In this document: one piece after another, positions 33,280-41,862 of the stretch
Layout: each line of letters starts with the position of its first letter
Position numbering within the stretch: the stretch's first letter is position 1
From: BOG-908 sp963692875
Lineage (GTDB): Bacteria > Pseudomonadota > Alphaproteobacteria > Acetobacterales > Acetobacteraceae
Reading direction: 5' to 3'
DNA: 64,000 nucleotides
NCBI GenBank assembly: GCA_965198755.1
Contig: OZ240673.1
Coordinates: 3,472,001-3,536,000, forward strand
The notes under the pieces: generated by a model
Databases searched by the model: none
Seen by the model: only the letters and a program-made list of their open reading frames with translations
Told to the model about the DNA's origin: nothing
Position numbers and translations under genes: made by a program

Positions 33280-35805
33280 TTAAGCAGTGTTCCCCAAAGC
33301 CGCCGGCGGCGGGCTCTCACGCATCTGCCCGCTCGGCGCATCCACCAGCGACTGCGTCGTGCTCACCCGCCCGGCCCGTCCCGCGTCCAGGTTCACCACC
33401 GTCGTCACCGGCGTTGCGATGCGTAACCCCAGTTCCTTGAAGCGTATCGACATGCGCCGGTTGAACTCGCGCTGCACCGCCCAGCGGCCGGCGTCGGTGC
33501 AGACGATCTGGCCCACGATGGTGACGATGCCGGACTCCACCTTATCGACGCCCCAGAGCTGGAAGTCGCTGCGCATCATCTCGGCGAAGCGCGCCTCGCC
33601 GCGCATGTGGCGTGCGACGTCGGTAAGGACTTCACTGACCTGGTCGCTGTCTTCGTCGATCGGGATGGACACGCTCACCGCCGCGTTGCCGATGCCGCGG
33701 TTGACGTTCGTGACCGTGCTGACCGAGCTGAACGGGATGATGTGCACGCTGCCGTCGCCGGCGCGCAGGCGCATGGTGCGGATGGACAGGTTCTCCACCG
33801 AGCCGGACAGGCCCGCCACCGTCACCCAGTCGCCCACCTGCATGGCGTTCTCCAGCAGCAGGAAGATGCCGGTGATGAAGTCCTGCACCAGCTTCTGCGA
33901 GCCGAAGCCGATGGCGACGCCGAGGATGCCGGCGCCGGCCAGCAAGGGTGCGATGTTGACGCCGATCTCGGAGAGTGCGGTCAGGCCGAAGACGATGCCG
34001 AGTGCCGTCAGCAGCATGGTGCGCAGTATGGGCATCAGCGTGCGCAGCCGCGCGGCGCGGGCGAACTGCATGTGCTTGTTGAGCGCCGCGAGCTGGTTAT
34101 CCATCGAGGCGTTGACGCCTTCCCACACCACGATGGCCACGGCGGCGGCCACCACGATGGTGAGTGCCGCCGACAGCAGCTTGCCGCCCAGCGCGCGGGT
34201 CTCGAACCAGGCGACGGTGTTGACACCCCAGGCCTGCAGCAGTGCCAGCCCGGTAAGGGTGACGAGCACGCCGGAGGCGGCGCGGCGCAGCAGCGGGTAG
34301 TAGCGGTTGGCGCGCTGCTCCAGCCCGGGGTAGCGGGCTTGCGAGTCCGGCGAGACGCGGAAGGCGCGGTCCAGCGCGCCGAGCACCACGATGCTGACCA
34401 GGCGGGCGGCGACCAGCACGCCGGCGGTGATGAGGAAGACGTGCCAGATCCGCAGGTAGCCGTTGCGGATGGAGGCGGCCCAGACCAGCCACAGGCCGAT
34501 GATGTAGAAGATGGCCACCAGGTGCCAGACCGAGGCCAGCCGGTTGCGGATGCGCGCGCCCACGCCCGGGTTGGGCTTGCGGGAGCGGATCATGCCGGCG
34601 ACCGTGGCGCGGCACTGCAGGACGACGACGACCAGGCAGAGGTGCACCACCAGGAAGATGGCCTTGAGGAACGCGTCGTTGGCCGCGGTGGGCAGGCCGA
34701 AGAGCTGGCCGATCTGCGAGGCGGCGAAGCCCAGTGCGGCGATGGTGAAGATGCGGCGCACCCAGACGACGGCGTAGTCCGCGCCCTCGTCGGTGAGGTG
34801 GACCAGGCGCAGCGTGGGCAGGCCGGGTGCTGCGATCATGCGGGTGAGCGAGGTGGCGACCCGGCAGGTGGCGTAGGCCAGGATGGCCACCTGCAGTACG
34901 GCGGCGCTCTGCGGCTCGGCGAACAGGGTGCCGGCGTAGCCCACGCCGACGAACGCGCCGAGCGGTACCAGGTCCAGCACGAAGCAGAGCAGCACGAAGG
35001 GTGTCCGCTGGAGCGCGCGCATGGTGCGGGCGAAGCGGCGGCGGCGCAGGACGTGCTCGACGGCGGCGGCCTCGTGCACCTCTTCCGCGGTGGCGGGGGG
35101 TTCGCCCGGATCGGGGTCCTCGCCGGGCACGCTGGCGTCGGGGCGTTCGGCCGCGTCGGCTTCGGCTTGCACGCGGGCGGACGCGGCGAGGTTTGCGTCG
35201 GCGAGGGGTTCGGCCGGCAGGCTGCCGGGGGCAGCGCGGGCGATGGCGCGGACCGGGCGGCGCAGCAGGCGGTAGAGGCCCCACTCCAGCAGCAGGGCGA
35301 CGGCCAGCACGGCGGCGGCGCGCCAGGCGGCGTCCACCGCGCGGGCGCGCAGGATCGGGTTCTCTGCCGTGCGGACCGAGAAGGCCCAGATGCTGGGCAG
35401 GCCGCGCAGGGCACGGCCGAGGCTGACCGCCTGCGCAGACAGGCCGGAAATCCAGGTGGTGCTCTCGCGCAGCAGTTCGGCGCCGACGCTGTCCGGCGCG
35501 AGCTTCACCGGGGTGTCGGCCGGCTTGGGCGGGTTCGCCACGGTGATCGCCTTGGACAGCGTCTCCAGCGTGGCGGTGAAGGCGGCGCGCTTCTGCGGGT
35601 CGTTCAGCAGGTCGATCATCTGCCTGGTTTCCGCCGGGGTCAGATGGGGCGCTTCCGGCGGCTTGGCGGCAGCGGCAGGCGGATGAGCGAGGCCGGGCAG
35701 GGCGGGCTGGGCGCGGGCGGCGTGCGCTGCCGCCAGGGTCAGCAGCAGGAGCGCGCCGAGGGGGTGCACAAGGCGGATGGCTCGCTTATGTCGGTCCGAT
35801 GACAT
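33280..35805 (-). CDS. MscS-family mechanosensitive ion channel
   Basis: An 841-residue inner-membrane channel of the large MscS type (E. coli YbiO-like). A signal-like N-terminus is followed by a periplasmic helical domain (to about residue 160), several membrane spans, and the pore-lining TM3 with GVAIGFGSQKLVQDFITGIFLLLE (about 640-665), then the beta domain NRGIGNAAVSVSIPIDEDSD. It opens under membrane tension to release solutes. A charged linker (residues about 215-260) is rich in Asp, Glu and Pro. AGGA precedes the ATG. Its start overlaps head-to-head with the HIG1-like gene. Confidence 0.92.
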   Translation of the reverse strand: MSSDRHKRAIRLVHPLGALLLLTLAAAHAARAQPALPGLAHPPAAAAKPPEAPHLTPAETRQMIDLLNDPQKRAAFTATLETLSKAITVANPPKPADTPVKLAPDSVGAELLRESTTWISGLSAQAVSLGRALRGLPSIWAFSVRTAENPILRARAVDAAWRAAAVLAVALLLEWGLYRLLRRPVRAIARAAPGSLPAEPLADANLAASARVQAEADAAERPDASVPGEDPDPGEPPATAEEVHEAAAVEHVLRRRRFARTMRALQRTPFVLLCFVLDLVPLGAFVGVGYAGTLFAEPQSAAVLQVAILAYATCRVATSLTRMIAAPGLPTLRLVHLTDEGADYAVVWVRRIFTIAALGFAASQIGQLFGLPTAANDAFLKAIFLVVHLCLVVVVLQCRATVAGMIRSRKPNPGVGARIRNRLASVWHLVAIFYIIGLWLVWAASIRNGYLRIWHVFLITAGVLVAARLVSIVVLGALDRAFRVSPDSQARYPGLEQRANRYYPLLRRAASGVLVTLTGLALLQAWGVNTVAWFETRALGGKLLSAALTIVVAAAVAIVVWEGVNASMDNQLAALNKHMQFARAARLRTLMPILRTMLLTALGIVFGLTALSEIGVNIAPLLAGAGILGVAIGFGSQKLVQDFITGIFLLLENAMQVGDWVTVAGLSGSVENLSIRTMRLRAGDGSVHIIPFSSVSTVTNVNRGIGNAAVSVSIPIDEDSDQVSEVLTDVARHMRGEARFAEMMRSDFQLWGVDKVESGIVTIVGQIVCTDAGRWAVQREFNRRMSIRFKELGLRIATPVTTVVNLDAGRAGRVSTTQSLVDAPSGQMRESPPPAALGNTA

Positions 35806-35990
35806 CGATCCTGTTCGTCCTCTTGATCCTGACGATGCTCGCCGTGGTGGTGGTGCTGGGCCTGGGGATGGTCGGCGTTGGCCGCGGCGGCGACCCGAGG
35901 CGGTCGAACGCGCTGATGCGCGCGCGTGTCATGCTGCAGGGGGTGGCGTTGGCGTTGATGGCGGCGTTGCTTTTGCTGCGGCACTCGTAA
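35799..35990 (+). CDS. HIG1-domain/twin-transmembrane small protein
   Basis: A 63-residue inner-membrane protein with two transmembrane helices (about residues 3-25 and 44-60) joined by a loop RGGDPRRSNALMRARVMLQG, which matches the conserved R-x-S-N-x-L-M-R-x-R pattern of alphaproteobacterial HIG1-like proteins, relatives of cytochrome oxidase assembly factors. Its ATG (35799-35801) and the opposite ATG of the MscS gene (35805-35803) lie within 7 bp of each other, so the divergent genes share their 5' ends and each promoter must lie in the other's coding sequence unless a start is further inside. Confidence 0.75.
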   Translation: MTSILFVLLILTMLAVVVVLGLGMVGVGRGGDPRRSNALMRARVMLQGVALALMAALLLLRHS

Positions 35991-35991
35991 G

Positions 35992-36143
35992 GCAAGCAAG
36001 GCCTTCTTTTTCGAGAAATAGAAGCAAAAAGCTTTTGTCGCGGCTGTCGCGGCCAGCTGAAACCGGGTGTTTCAACCCGCGAGGCCCCAGGGACCAGAAG
36101 TTTTTTGGTTCTTTTTTTCAAAAAAGAACCGCTTGCCTTGCCT
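35992..36143 (+). repeat. AT-arm composite repeat, class III (arms B/A)
   Basis: Left arm B, core CTGTCGCGGCCAGCTGAAAC, then a further GGTGTTTCAACCC palindrome, right arm A. It is in the trpS leader. Confidence 0.88.
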
Positions 36144-36167
36144 TTTCTCGGGCCCCATCACCCCGCC

Positions 36168-37157
36168 ATGCACCGCGTCCTCTCCGGCATCCAGCCTTCC
36201 GGCATTCCCACGCTCGGCAACTACCTGGGAGCGTTACGCCAGTGGGTCGCACTGCAGGACACCCACGAGTGCCTGTACTGCGTGGTTGACCTTCACGCGC
36301 TGACCACCTTCCAGGAGCCCGCGGCTTTGCGCCGGCAAGTGCTGGAGATGACGGCCACCGTGCTGGCCTGCGGCGTGGACCCGGTGCGCAGCGTGCTGTT
36401 CGCGCAGTCGGCGGTGAGCGCGCACGCGCGGCTCGCGTGGATATTCAACTGCGTGGCCAGGCTCGGCTGGCTGAACCGGATGACGCAGTTCAAGGACAAG
36501 GCGGGCAAGGATCGGGAGGCGGCGTCGGCCGGACTGTACGTGTATCCGAACCTGATGGCGGCCGACATCGCCGCCTACCACGCGACGCGCGTGCCGGTAG
36601 GTGACGACCAGCGGCAGCACCTGGAGCTGGCCAACGACATATCGGAGAAATTCAACCACGATTACGGGGTGGATTTCTTCCCGCGCATCGAGCCGCTGAT
36701 CCTGGGCGAGGCGGCGCGCGTGATGAGCCTGCGCGACGGCACGCGAAAGATGAGCAAGTCCGACCCGTCCGACCAGAGCCGCATCAACCTGACCGACGAC
36801 GCCGAGACGATCGCGCTGAAGATACGCCGCGCGAAGACGGACCCCGAGCCGCTGCCGAGCGAGCCGGCCGGGCTGGACGGGCGGGCCGAGGCGCGCAACC
36901 TGGTGGGCATCTACGCGGCGATGGCGGGGACGGACGCCGCGGCAGTGCTGGCGGAGCATGGCGGGCGGGGGTTCGGCGGGTTCAAGGACGCGCTGGCGGA
37001 GCTGCTGGTGACTAAGCTGGCGCCGATTGCGGGGGAGACGCGGCGGTTGCTGGGAGATGAGGGGCATTTACGGGAGGTGCTGAAGGCGGGGGCCGAACGG
37101 GCGGGGGCGCTGGCGGAGCCGATCGTGGCGGAGGCGGAGCGCCTTGTGGGGCTGTGA
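36168..37157 (+). CDS. trpS: Tryptophanyl-tRNA synthetase
   Basis: Charges tRNA-Trp; cytoplasmic class I synthetase of 329 residues, the usual bacterial size. SGIQPSGIPTLGNYLGA holds the HIGH-equivalent motif; GTRKMSKSDPSD is KMSKS. The tryptophan-site segments YPNLMAADI and VPVGDDQRQH are present. The ATG is 24 bases past the repeat arm; only a weak ribosome site is visible. Confidence 0.97.
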   Translation: MHRVLSGIQPSGIPTLGNYLGALRQWVALQDTHECLYCVVDLHALTTFQEPAALRRQVLEMTATVLACGVDPVRSVLFAQSAVSAHARLAWIFNCVARLGWLNRMTQFKDKAGKDREAASAGLYVYPNLMAADIAAYHATRVPVGDDQRQHLELANDISEKFNHDYGVDFFPRIEPLILGEAARVMSLRDGTRKMSKSDPSDQSRINLTDDAETIALKIRRAKTDPEPLPSEPAGLDGRAEARNLVGIYAAMAGTDAAAVLAEHGGRGFGGFKDALAELLVTKLAPIAGETRRLLGDEGHLREVLKAGAERAGALAEPIVAEAERLVGL

Positions 37158-37160
37158 CGT

Positions 37161-37301
37161 AAGCAAGCAAGCGGTTCTTTTTTGAAAAAAAGAACCAAAA
37201 AACTTTTGGTCTCTTGGGTGCGCGCTGCAGGAAACTCCGCGACAGCAGGGACAAAAGTTTTTTGCTGCTTTTTTTCAAAAAAGCAGGCCTTGCTTGCTTG
37301 C
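37161..37301 (-). repeat. AT-arm composite repeat, class I (arms A/D)
   Basis: Same arrangement as the copy at 2231: left arm A, core GCTGCAGGAAACTCCGCGAC, then AGCAGGG, right arm D. Confidence 0.9.
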
Positions 37302-37333
37302 TGAACTCTTTACAGCTTTCGCGTTGATCTCCG

Positions 37334-38131
37334 ATGCGACGGTATGGTCCGGCGCCGTATGCGAGGATCGCCGCCATACCAGACATGTTCGTTTCAGACG
37401 CCGCCGTCGCGGAGCGCGCACCCGGTCGCGGACGCTTCAACAGCGGCCGGCTGCACATGCTGATCGCCGGCAGCCGGGTGGTGCGGTCGCTCTCCATCGG
37501 GCTGCTGGCGCGGCTGGAACTGGCGTTCCTGGCCGGGCACAAGCAGCGCCACGTGTTGGCGGCGATCAAGGCGGCGCGCAGCGGGCGGGAGTCGCTGCTG
37601 AGCGGAAACGAGGCGTTCACCGTGTTCTCGCTGGCGCAGGCGCAGAGCGCGCTGGGCGGCGAGATGGCGGAAGTGGGCGTCTATCAGGGATGCTCGGCGC
37701 GGATGATCAGCCTGGCGAGCAACGGCGCGCCGTTGCACCTGTTCGACACGTTCTCGGGGCTGCCCGCGCCGGATGCCGACGAGCATGGGCGGATGCGGCA
37801 GGGGCACTACGCGGCGTCGCTGGAAGGTGTGCAGGCCTACCTCGCCGACCGGCCGCACGTCGAGTTTCACCGCGGGATGTTTCCGGAAACGGCGGCGCCG
37901 GTGGCCGACAGACGATTTTCCTTCGTGCACCTGGACGTGGATTTGAAGTCCAGCACGCGCGGCTGCCTGGAGTTCTTCTACCCACGCATGCTGCCGGGCG
38001 GAATCATCCTGACGCACGACTATTCCTACCTCGACGGCGTGCGCGAGGCTTTTGACGAGTATCTGGCCGGCCGGCCGGAGCGCGCGATCGAGTTGCCGAC
38101 GTCGCAGGCGATGCTGGTGAAGCAGGCTTAG
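37334..38131 (+). CDS. TylF/MycF-family methyltransferase
   Basis: A 265-residue class I SAM-dependent methyltransferase of the TylF family: motif I AEVGVYQGCSARMIS, LHLFDTFSGLP, and the metal-binding HLDVDLKSSTRGCLEFFYPR with PGGIILTHDY. Family members O-methylate sugars, often for antibiotic or surface-glycan tailoring; the substrate here is unknown. The start at 37334 may be replaced by ATG 37385 (MFVSDAAV). It is a single gene between composite repeats. Confidence 0.85.
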   Translation: MRRYGPAPYARIAAIPDMFVSDAAVAERAPGRGRFNSGRLHMLIAGSRVVRSLSIGLLARLELAFLAGHKQRHVLAAIKAARSGRESLLSGNEAFTVFSLAQAQSALGGEMAEVGVYQGCSARMISLASNGAPLHLFDTFSGLPAPDADEHGRMRQGHYAASLEGVQAYLADRPHVEFHRGMFPETAAPVADRRFSFVHLDVDLKSSTRGCLEFFYPRMLPGGIILTHDYSYLDGVREAFDEYLAGRPERAIELPTSQAMLVKQA

Positions 38132-38164
38132 TGTACTCCGGCGGGCACGTCGGGTTAGGCGCTA

Positions 38165-38309
38165 GGCAAGCGGTTCTTTTTTGAAAAAAAGAACCAAAAA
38201 ACTTTTGTTGCGGCTGTCGCGGTATTTTCCTGAAAGAACCGCGACAGCCGGAGTTAAAGCTTTTTGCTTCTTTTTCTCGAAAAAGAAGGCCTTTGCTTGC
38301 CTTCCTTGC
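38165..38309. repeat. AT-arm composite repeat, class II (arms A/B)
   Basis: Left arm A, core GGCTGTCGCGGTATTTTCC/GAACCGCGACAGCC, right arm B. The core hairpin is nearly perfect. Confidence 0.9.
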
Positions 38310-38342
38310 CCCGCCAGTATGGCCCGTCCGCGGAGCAAGCAC

Positions 38343-39695
38343 ATGACCCGTCCCATCTTACTCGCGTGCATGATCGCATGCGGCACAATTCACGTCGCCG
38401 GTGCGGCGGAGATCACGCTGGTGCAGGCAGGCACGGTGATGGCGGTGCCAGGTGCGCCGGTGCGGCACACCGCGACGATCGTGGTGCGTGAAGGCAAGAT
38501 TGCAGACATACGCGATGGTTTCGTCGATGCCAATGCGGCGGGCGCGGGTCCTGCGGACCACGTGCACGTGGTGGATTTGCGGACGAGCTACGTGTTGCCG
38601 GGGCTGATCGACGCGCACGTGCACCTGACCGGCCAGGGCAGCCGCAACAACCAGCTGGAGCGGGTGACGCAGACCGAGGAGGACGGCGTGGCCGACGGCG
38701 TGCTTTACGCCGCGCGCACGCTGGACGCGGGCTTCACCACGGTGCGCGACTGCGGCGGGGACCTGAGCGCCATCCTGGCACTGCGCGACGGGATCCGGCG
38801 CGGCGAGATCAAGGGGCCGCGCGTGGTCTCGGCCGGCGAACCGCTATCGTCCACCGGTGGCCACGCGGACGACAACGGCTACCGGCCGGGGCTGTTCGCG
38901 CATCAGGGCATCGGCATCTGCGACAGCGCGGACGAGTGCCGCAAGGCGGTGCGATACGAGGTGAAATACCGCGTGGACCTGATCAAGATCATGGCGACCG
39001 GCGGCGTGCTGGACGACAGCGCGGCCGGCACTGACCAGCAGTTCACCGACGACGAGCTGCGCGCCATCGTGCAGACGGCGCACACGCTTGGCCGCAAGGT
39101 GGCGGCACACGCGCACGGGCTGAAGGGGATACGCGCCGCGGTGCTGGCCGGCGTGGATTCGATCGAGCACGGGACCTACCTGGACGACGACACCGCGCGG
39201 CTGATGCACCAGCGGGGCACCTATCTGGTGCCGACGATCATGGCCGGGCAGGAAGTGGCGAACCTGGCCAAGACGGACGGGTATTTTCCGCCTTTGGTGC
39301 GGGCCAAGGCGCTGACGATCGGCACCATCATGGGGCCGCACCTGCGGCGCGCGCACGATGCTGGGGTGAAGATCGCGTTCGGCACCGATAGCGCAGTGAG
39401 CCCGCACGGATGGAACGCGCGGGAGTTCACGCTGATGGTGCAGAATGGCCTCTCGCCGACCGAGGCGATCGAGGCGGCCACGGTGAACGCGGCGGATCTG
39501 CTGGGCGTGCGCGCGGAAGTGGGCACGCTGGAGGCGGGCAAGTCGGCCGACATGGTGGCAGTGGCTGGCGACCCGACGCAGGACGTGACTCGGTTGGAGC
39601 ACGTCGCGTTCGTGATGAAGGGCGGCGCCATCTATCGGTCTGCTGCGGTGGGTGAGGCGACGGGGTGGATGCCGAGCGCGCCGGCAGAAAGGTAA
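38343..39695 (+). CDS. Exported amidohydrolase-family protein (Xaa-Pro dipeptidase-like)
   Basis: A 450-residue metal-dependent hydrolase with a signal peptide (MTRPILLACMIACGTIHVAGA). The metal site is complete: DAHVHLTG (HxH), KIMATGG (bridging Lys), HAHG, SIEHGTY and FGTDSAVSPHG (Asp). This subgroup resembles imidazolonepropionase-like amidohydrolases and prolidases that act on dipeptides in the periplasm; the substrate is uncertain. The chosen ATG 38343 begins the signal peptide. Confidence 0.88.
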   Translation: MTRPILLACMIACGTIHVAGAAEITLVQAGTVMAVPGAPVRHTATIVVREGKIADIRDGFVDANAAGAGPADHVHVVDLRTSYVLPGLIDAHVHLTGQGSRNNQLERVTQTEEDGVADGVLYAARTLDAGFTTVRDCGGDLSAILALRDGIRRGEIKGPRVVSAGEPLSSTGGHADDNGYRPGLFAHQGIGICDSADECRKAVRYEVKYRVDLIKIMATGGVLDDSAAGTDQQFTDDELRAIVQTAHTLGRKVAAHAHGLKGIRAAVLAGVDSIEHGTYLDDDTARLMHQRGTYLVPTIMAGQEVANLAKTDGYFPPLVRAKALTIGTIMGPHLRRAHDAGVKIAFGTDSAVSPHGWNAREFTLMVQNGLSPTEAIEAATVNAADLLGVRAEVGTLEAGKSADMVAVAGDPTQDVTRLEHVAFVMKGGAIYRSAAVGEATGWMPSAPAER

Positions 39696-39830
39696 GGCAA
39701 GCGCTTCTTTTTCGAGAAAAAGAAGCAAAAAGCTTTTGTCGCGGCTGTCGCGGTTCTTTCCCGTGAGCGCGCGACAGCGGAGACAAAAGCTTTTTGGTTC
39801 TTTTTCTCGAAAAAGAACCGCTTGCTTCCT
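39696..39830. repeat. AT-arm composite repeat, class II (arms B/A)
   Basis: Left arm B, core GGCTGTCGCGG...CGCGCGACAGCGG, right arm with an A stem on a B-type loop (GGTTCTTTTTCTC/AAAAAGAACC). It ends 8 bases before the start of the next gene. Confidence 0.9.
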
Positions 39831-39837
39831 GCGACAA

Positions 39838-40482
39838 ATGGAAACACGCGAGCCGGTTGCGCTGCACCGTTGGCAATGCTCCAGTAGTGCCATGGAGAGA
39901 ATGGTGCCGGTTGCGGCGTCCGAGCGGATGGTGCACGCGAGCGGAGGTTTGTCCGCCGTGCGCGGCATGGTCTACGTGGTGCTGAGCGCGGCGCTGCTGG
40001 CGGGCGGATGGGGGCGCTACGGCACCCAGGTTGCGGCCATGATGCCGGGCAGCACGGCGCAGCCTGCCGAACCGGCGCGTGTCGGTGCCATGGAAGTCGC
40101 GATGATACCGCGCGCCGGCGAGCAGCAGGCGGTGGCCGGGATGGGGCTGTCGGCGGCGGACAGCGCGGCGTTGGGCCTGGCGCTGAAGCGCGGGCAGCTT
40201 CGCCTGGCCAGGCTGGGCCTGTTCGACGCGACTGCCGCGGCGCCGGAGACCGACCAGGCCGGGCACCGGATAGAGCTGGTGGTGGGCGGCTACACCACCG
40301 CGGTGATGCTGGCGCGCCAGGCGCAGGCGGTGGTGGTGCCGGTGGGGCCGGCGGCCACGGTGTCGGTTCGCAATGTGGACGGCGCGGACGCCGAGGTGGG
40401 GCTGCTGACGTTGTCGGGGCCGATGCAGACGCAGGCGCTGGAACCTGGACAGGCCGAACAGGTGGGCGTGGTGGCCGAATGA
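39838..40482 (+). CDS. Membrane protein of unknown function (first gene of AAA operon)
   Basis: A 214-residue protein with one hydrophobic segment (about residues 44-58, VYVVLSAALLAGGWG) and an alanine/valine-rich domain beyond it, including IELVVGGYTTAVMLARQAQA and a C-terminus of short strands. No family recognised. The stop codon overlaps the start of the AAA ATPase gene (ATGA), so the two are translationally coupled. The start could also be ATG 39892 (MERMVPV). Confidence 0.65.
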   Translation: METREPVALHRWQCSSSAMERMVPVAASERMVHASGGLSAVRGMVYVVLSAALLAGGWGRYGTQVAAMMPGSTAQPAEPARVGAMEVAMIPRAGEQQAVAGMGLSAADSAALGLALKRGQLRLARLGLFDATAAAPETDQAGHRIELVVGGYTTAVMLARQAQAVVVPVGPAATVSVRNVDGADAEVGLLTLSGPMQTQALEPGQAEQVGVVAE

Positions 40483-41861
40483 AGGGGCTCATTCCAGCGG
40501 CGCAGAAGCTGATGCCGCTGATGATGGTCGTCTTTCTCGGGTTGATGATCCTGCAGCTGGTGCTGTCGATGCATCTCTCTGCAGGGCAGCTGCTGCACCG
40601 GGTGCTGGGCTGGCTGGCGCAGGGCGGCACGGTGTACGCGGCGCTGGGTGCGGCGCTGTTTGCCTTGGTGCTGGCCGGCGTGGTGTACGAGTGGCGCGCG
40701 GAGGCAGCGGCGCGCAAGGTGAAGGCGAGCGGGCGCCGGGCGCGGCCGCAGAAGCGAGGGTGGCTCATGGATGTGTTGGCGCGACTGACCAACCGTGCGG
40801 CGTTGGAAGACCTGCTGGCCAAGCAGGACAAGGTGATAGTGATCGACGCGGTGGCGTTGGCGACGACGCTGAAGTCCCAGGTGATCGGGCAGGACGCGGT
40901 GTGCGAGGACATTGCCGGCCAGCTGCGCCGGCGCCTGGCGCTGCAGGTGCGCGGCAAACCGGTGGGCATCTTCCTGCTCGCCGGCCCGCCCGGGACGGGG
41001 AAGACCTACCTGGCGAAGAAGCTGGCCTCGGCGCTCGGCCGCAAGCTGCTGCACTTCGACATGACGCAGTTCGAGCGATCGGATGCGTCGTCGCAGATGT
41101 TCGGGACGCCGAAGGGCTATGTCGGCTCGGAGACCTACGGCAAGCTGACGAGCGGCCTGAAGGAGACGCCGGACGCGCTGGTCCTGCTCGACGAGATCGA
41201 GAAGTCGCACCCTCTGGTGCTGAAGAAGTTCCTGACCGCTTGGAACGACGGGCACGTGACGGAGGCGTCCGACAGTTCGCAGATCGGCACCACGCGGGCG
41301 ATCTTCGTGCTGACGTCCAACATCGCCACCGAGGCGCTCGGCGAACTTGCCGAAAGGTTCGCGGACGACCCGGACGGCATGCGTGGCGCGTCGGTCGAGG
41401 TGCTGAAGCAGGCGGGGTTCGCGCCGGAGGTGTTGAACCGGCTGGACCGGATATTCGTCTTCAAGCAGCTCGTCGGGCTGGACGTGGCACGGGTGGCGGC
41501 GCTCGAGATTGAGGCGATGATCGGCAGCTACGGGCTGGAGATCGCCGATGGCGGGATAGACCCGCATCTGCTGCTGGACGTGATGCAGAAGCAGGACCGG
41601 CTGGGCCAGGGGGCGAGCGCGCGCGACCTGGTGCGATCGATCGAGGAGATGGTGAGCGACGGTCTGATCGAGGCGCACCAGCAGGGGGCGCGCTGCGTGA
41701 GTTTGGAGAAGGGTCCGGGCGGCATCGTCACCCGCATCGCCGACTTGCGCGGTAGCCGCAAGATGCTGCCGGTGCGGGATGCTTTGGTGCCGGAGGTGCC
41801 GGCGCCCGAGGTGCCGGGGCGCGAGGCGCGGGTGCCGCTGGCGGCACGGATAGACCGCTGA
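40479..41861 (+). CDS. Membrane-anchored ClpB-type AAA+ ATPase
   Basis: A 460-residue protein with two N-terminal transmembrane helices (about residues 12-30 and 50-70), a basic linker, then one AAA+ module resembling the second domain of ClpA/ClpB: VIGQDAV (135-141), Walker A GPPGTGKT (169-176), pore-like KGYVGSE, Walker B ALVLLDEIEKSHP, sensor 1 FVLTSN, and a C-terminal small domain. ClpB proteins have two AAA modules and no membrane anchor, so this is an unusual membrane-tethered unfoldase- or remodeller-like protein. It overlaps the gene before it and is 1 bp from the gene after it; the three probably work together. Confidence 0.85.
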   Translation: MKGLIPAAQKLMPLMMVVFLGLMILQLVLSMHLSAGQLLHRVLGWLAQGGTVYAALGAALFALVLAGVVYEWRAEAAARKVKASGRRARPQKRGWLMDVLARLTNRAALEDLLAKQDKVIVIDAVALATTLKSQVIGQDAVCEDIAGQLRRRLALQVRGKPVGIFLLAGPPGTGKTYLAKKLASALGRKLLHFDMTQFERSDASSQMFGTPKGYVGSETYGKLTSGLKETPDALVLLDEIEKSHPLVLKKFLTAWNDGHVTEASDSSQIGTTRAIFVLTSNIATEALGELAERFADDPDGMRGASVEVLKQAGFAPEVLNRLDRIFVFKQLVGLDVARVAALEIEAMIGSYGLEIADGGIDPHLLLDVMQKQDRLGQGASARDLVRSIEEMVSDGLIEAHQQGARCVSLEKGPGGIVTRIADLRGSRKMLPVRDALVPEVPAPEVPGREARVPLAARIDR

Positions 41862-41862
41862 G

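Noticed and set aside
33607..35802. 731-codon open frame antisense to the MscS gene
   Set aside because: Same GC-shadow effect; it translates to Asp/Ala/Gly/His/Gln-rich sequence with no motif, while the minus strand encodes a full MscS channel.
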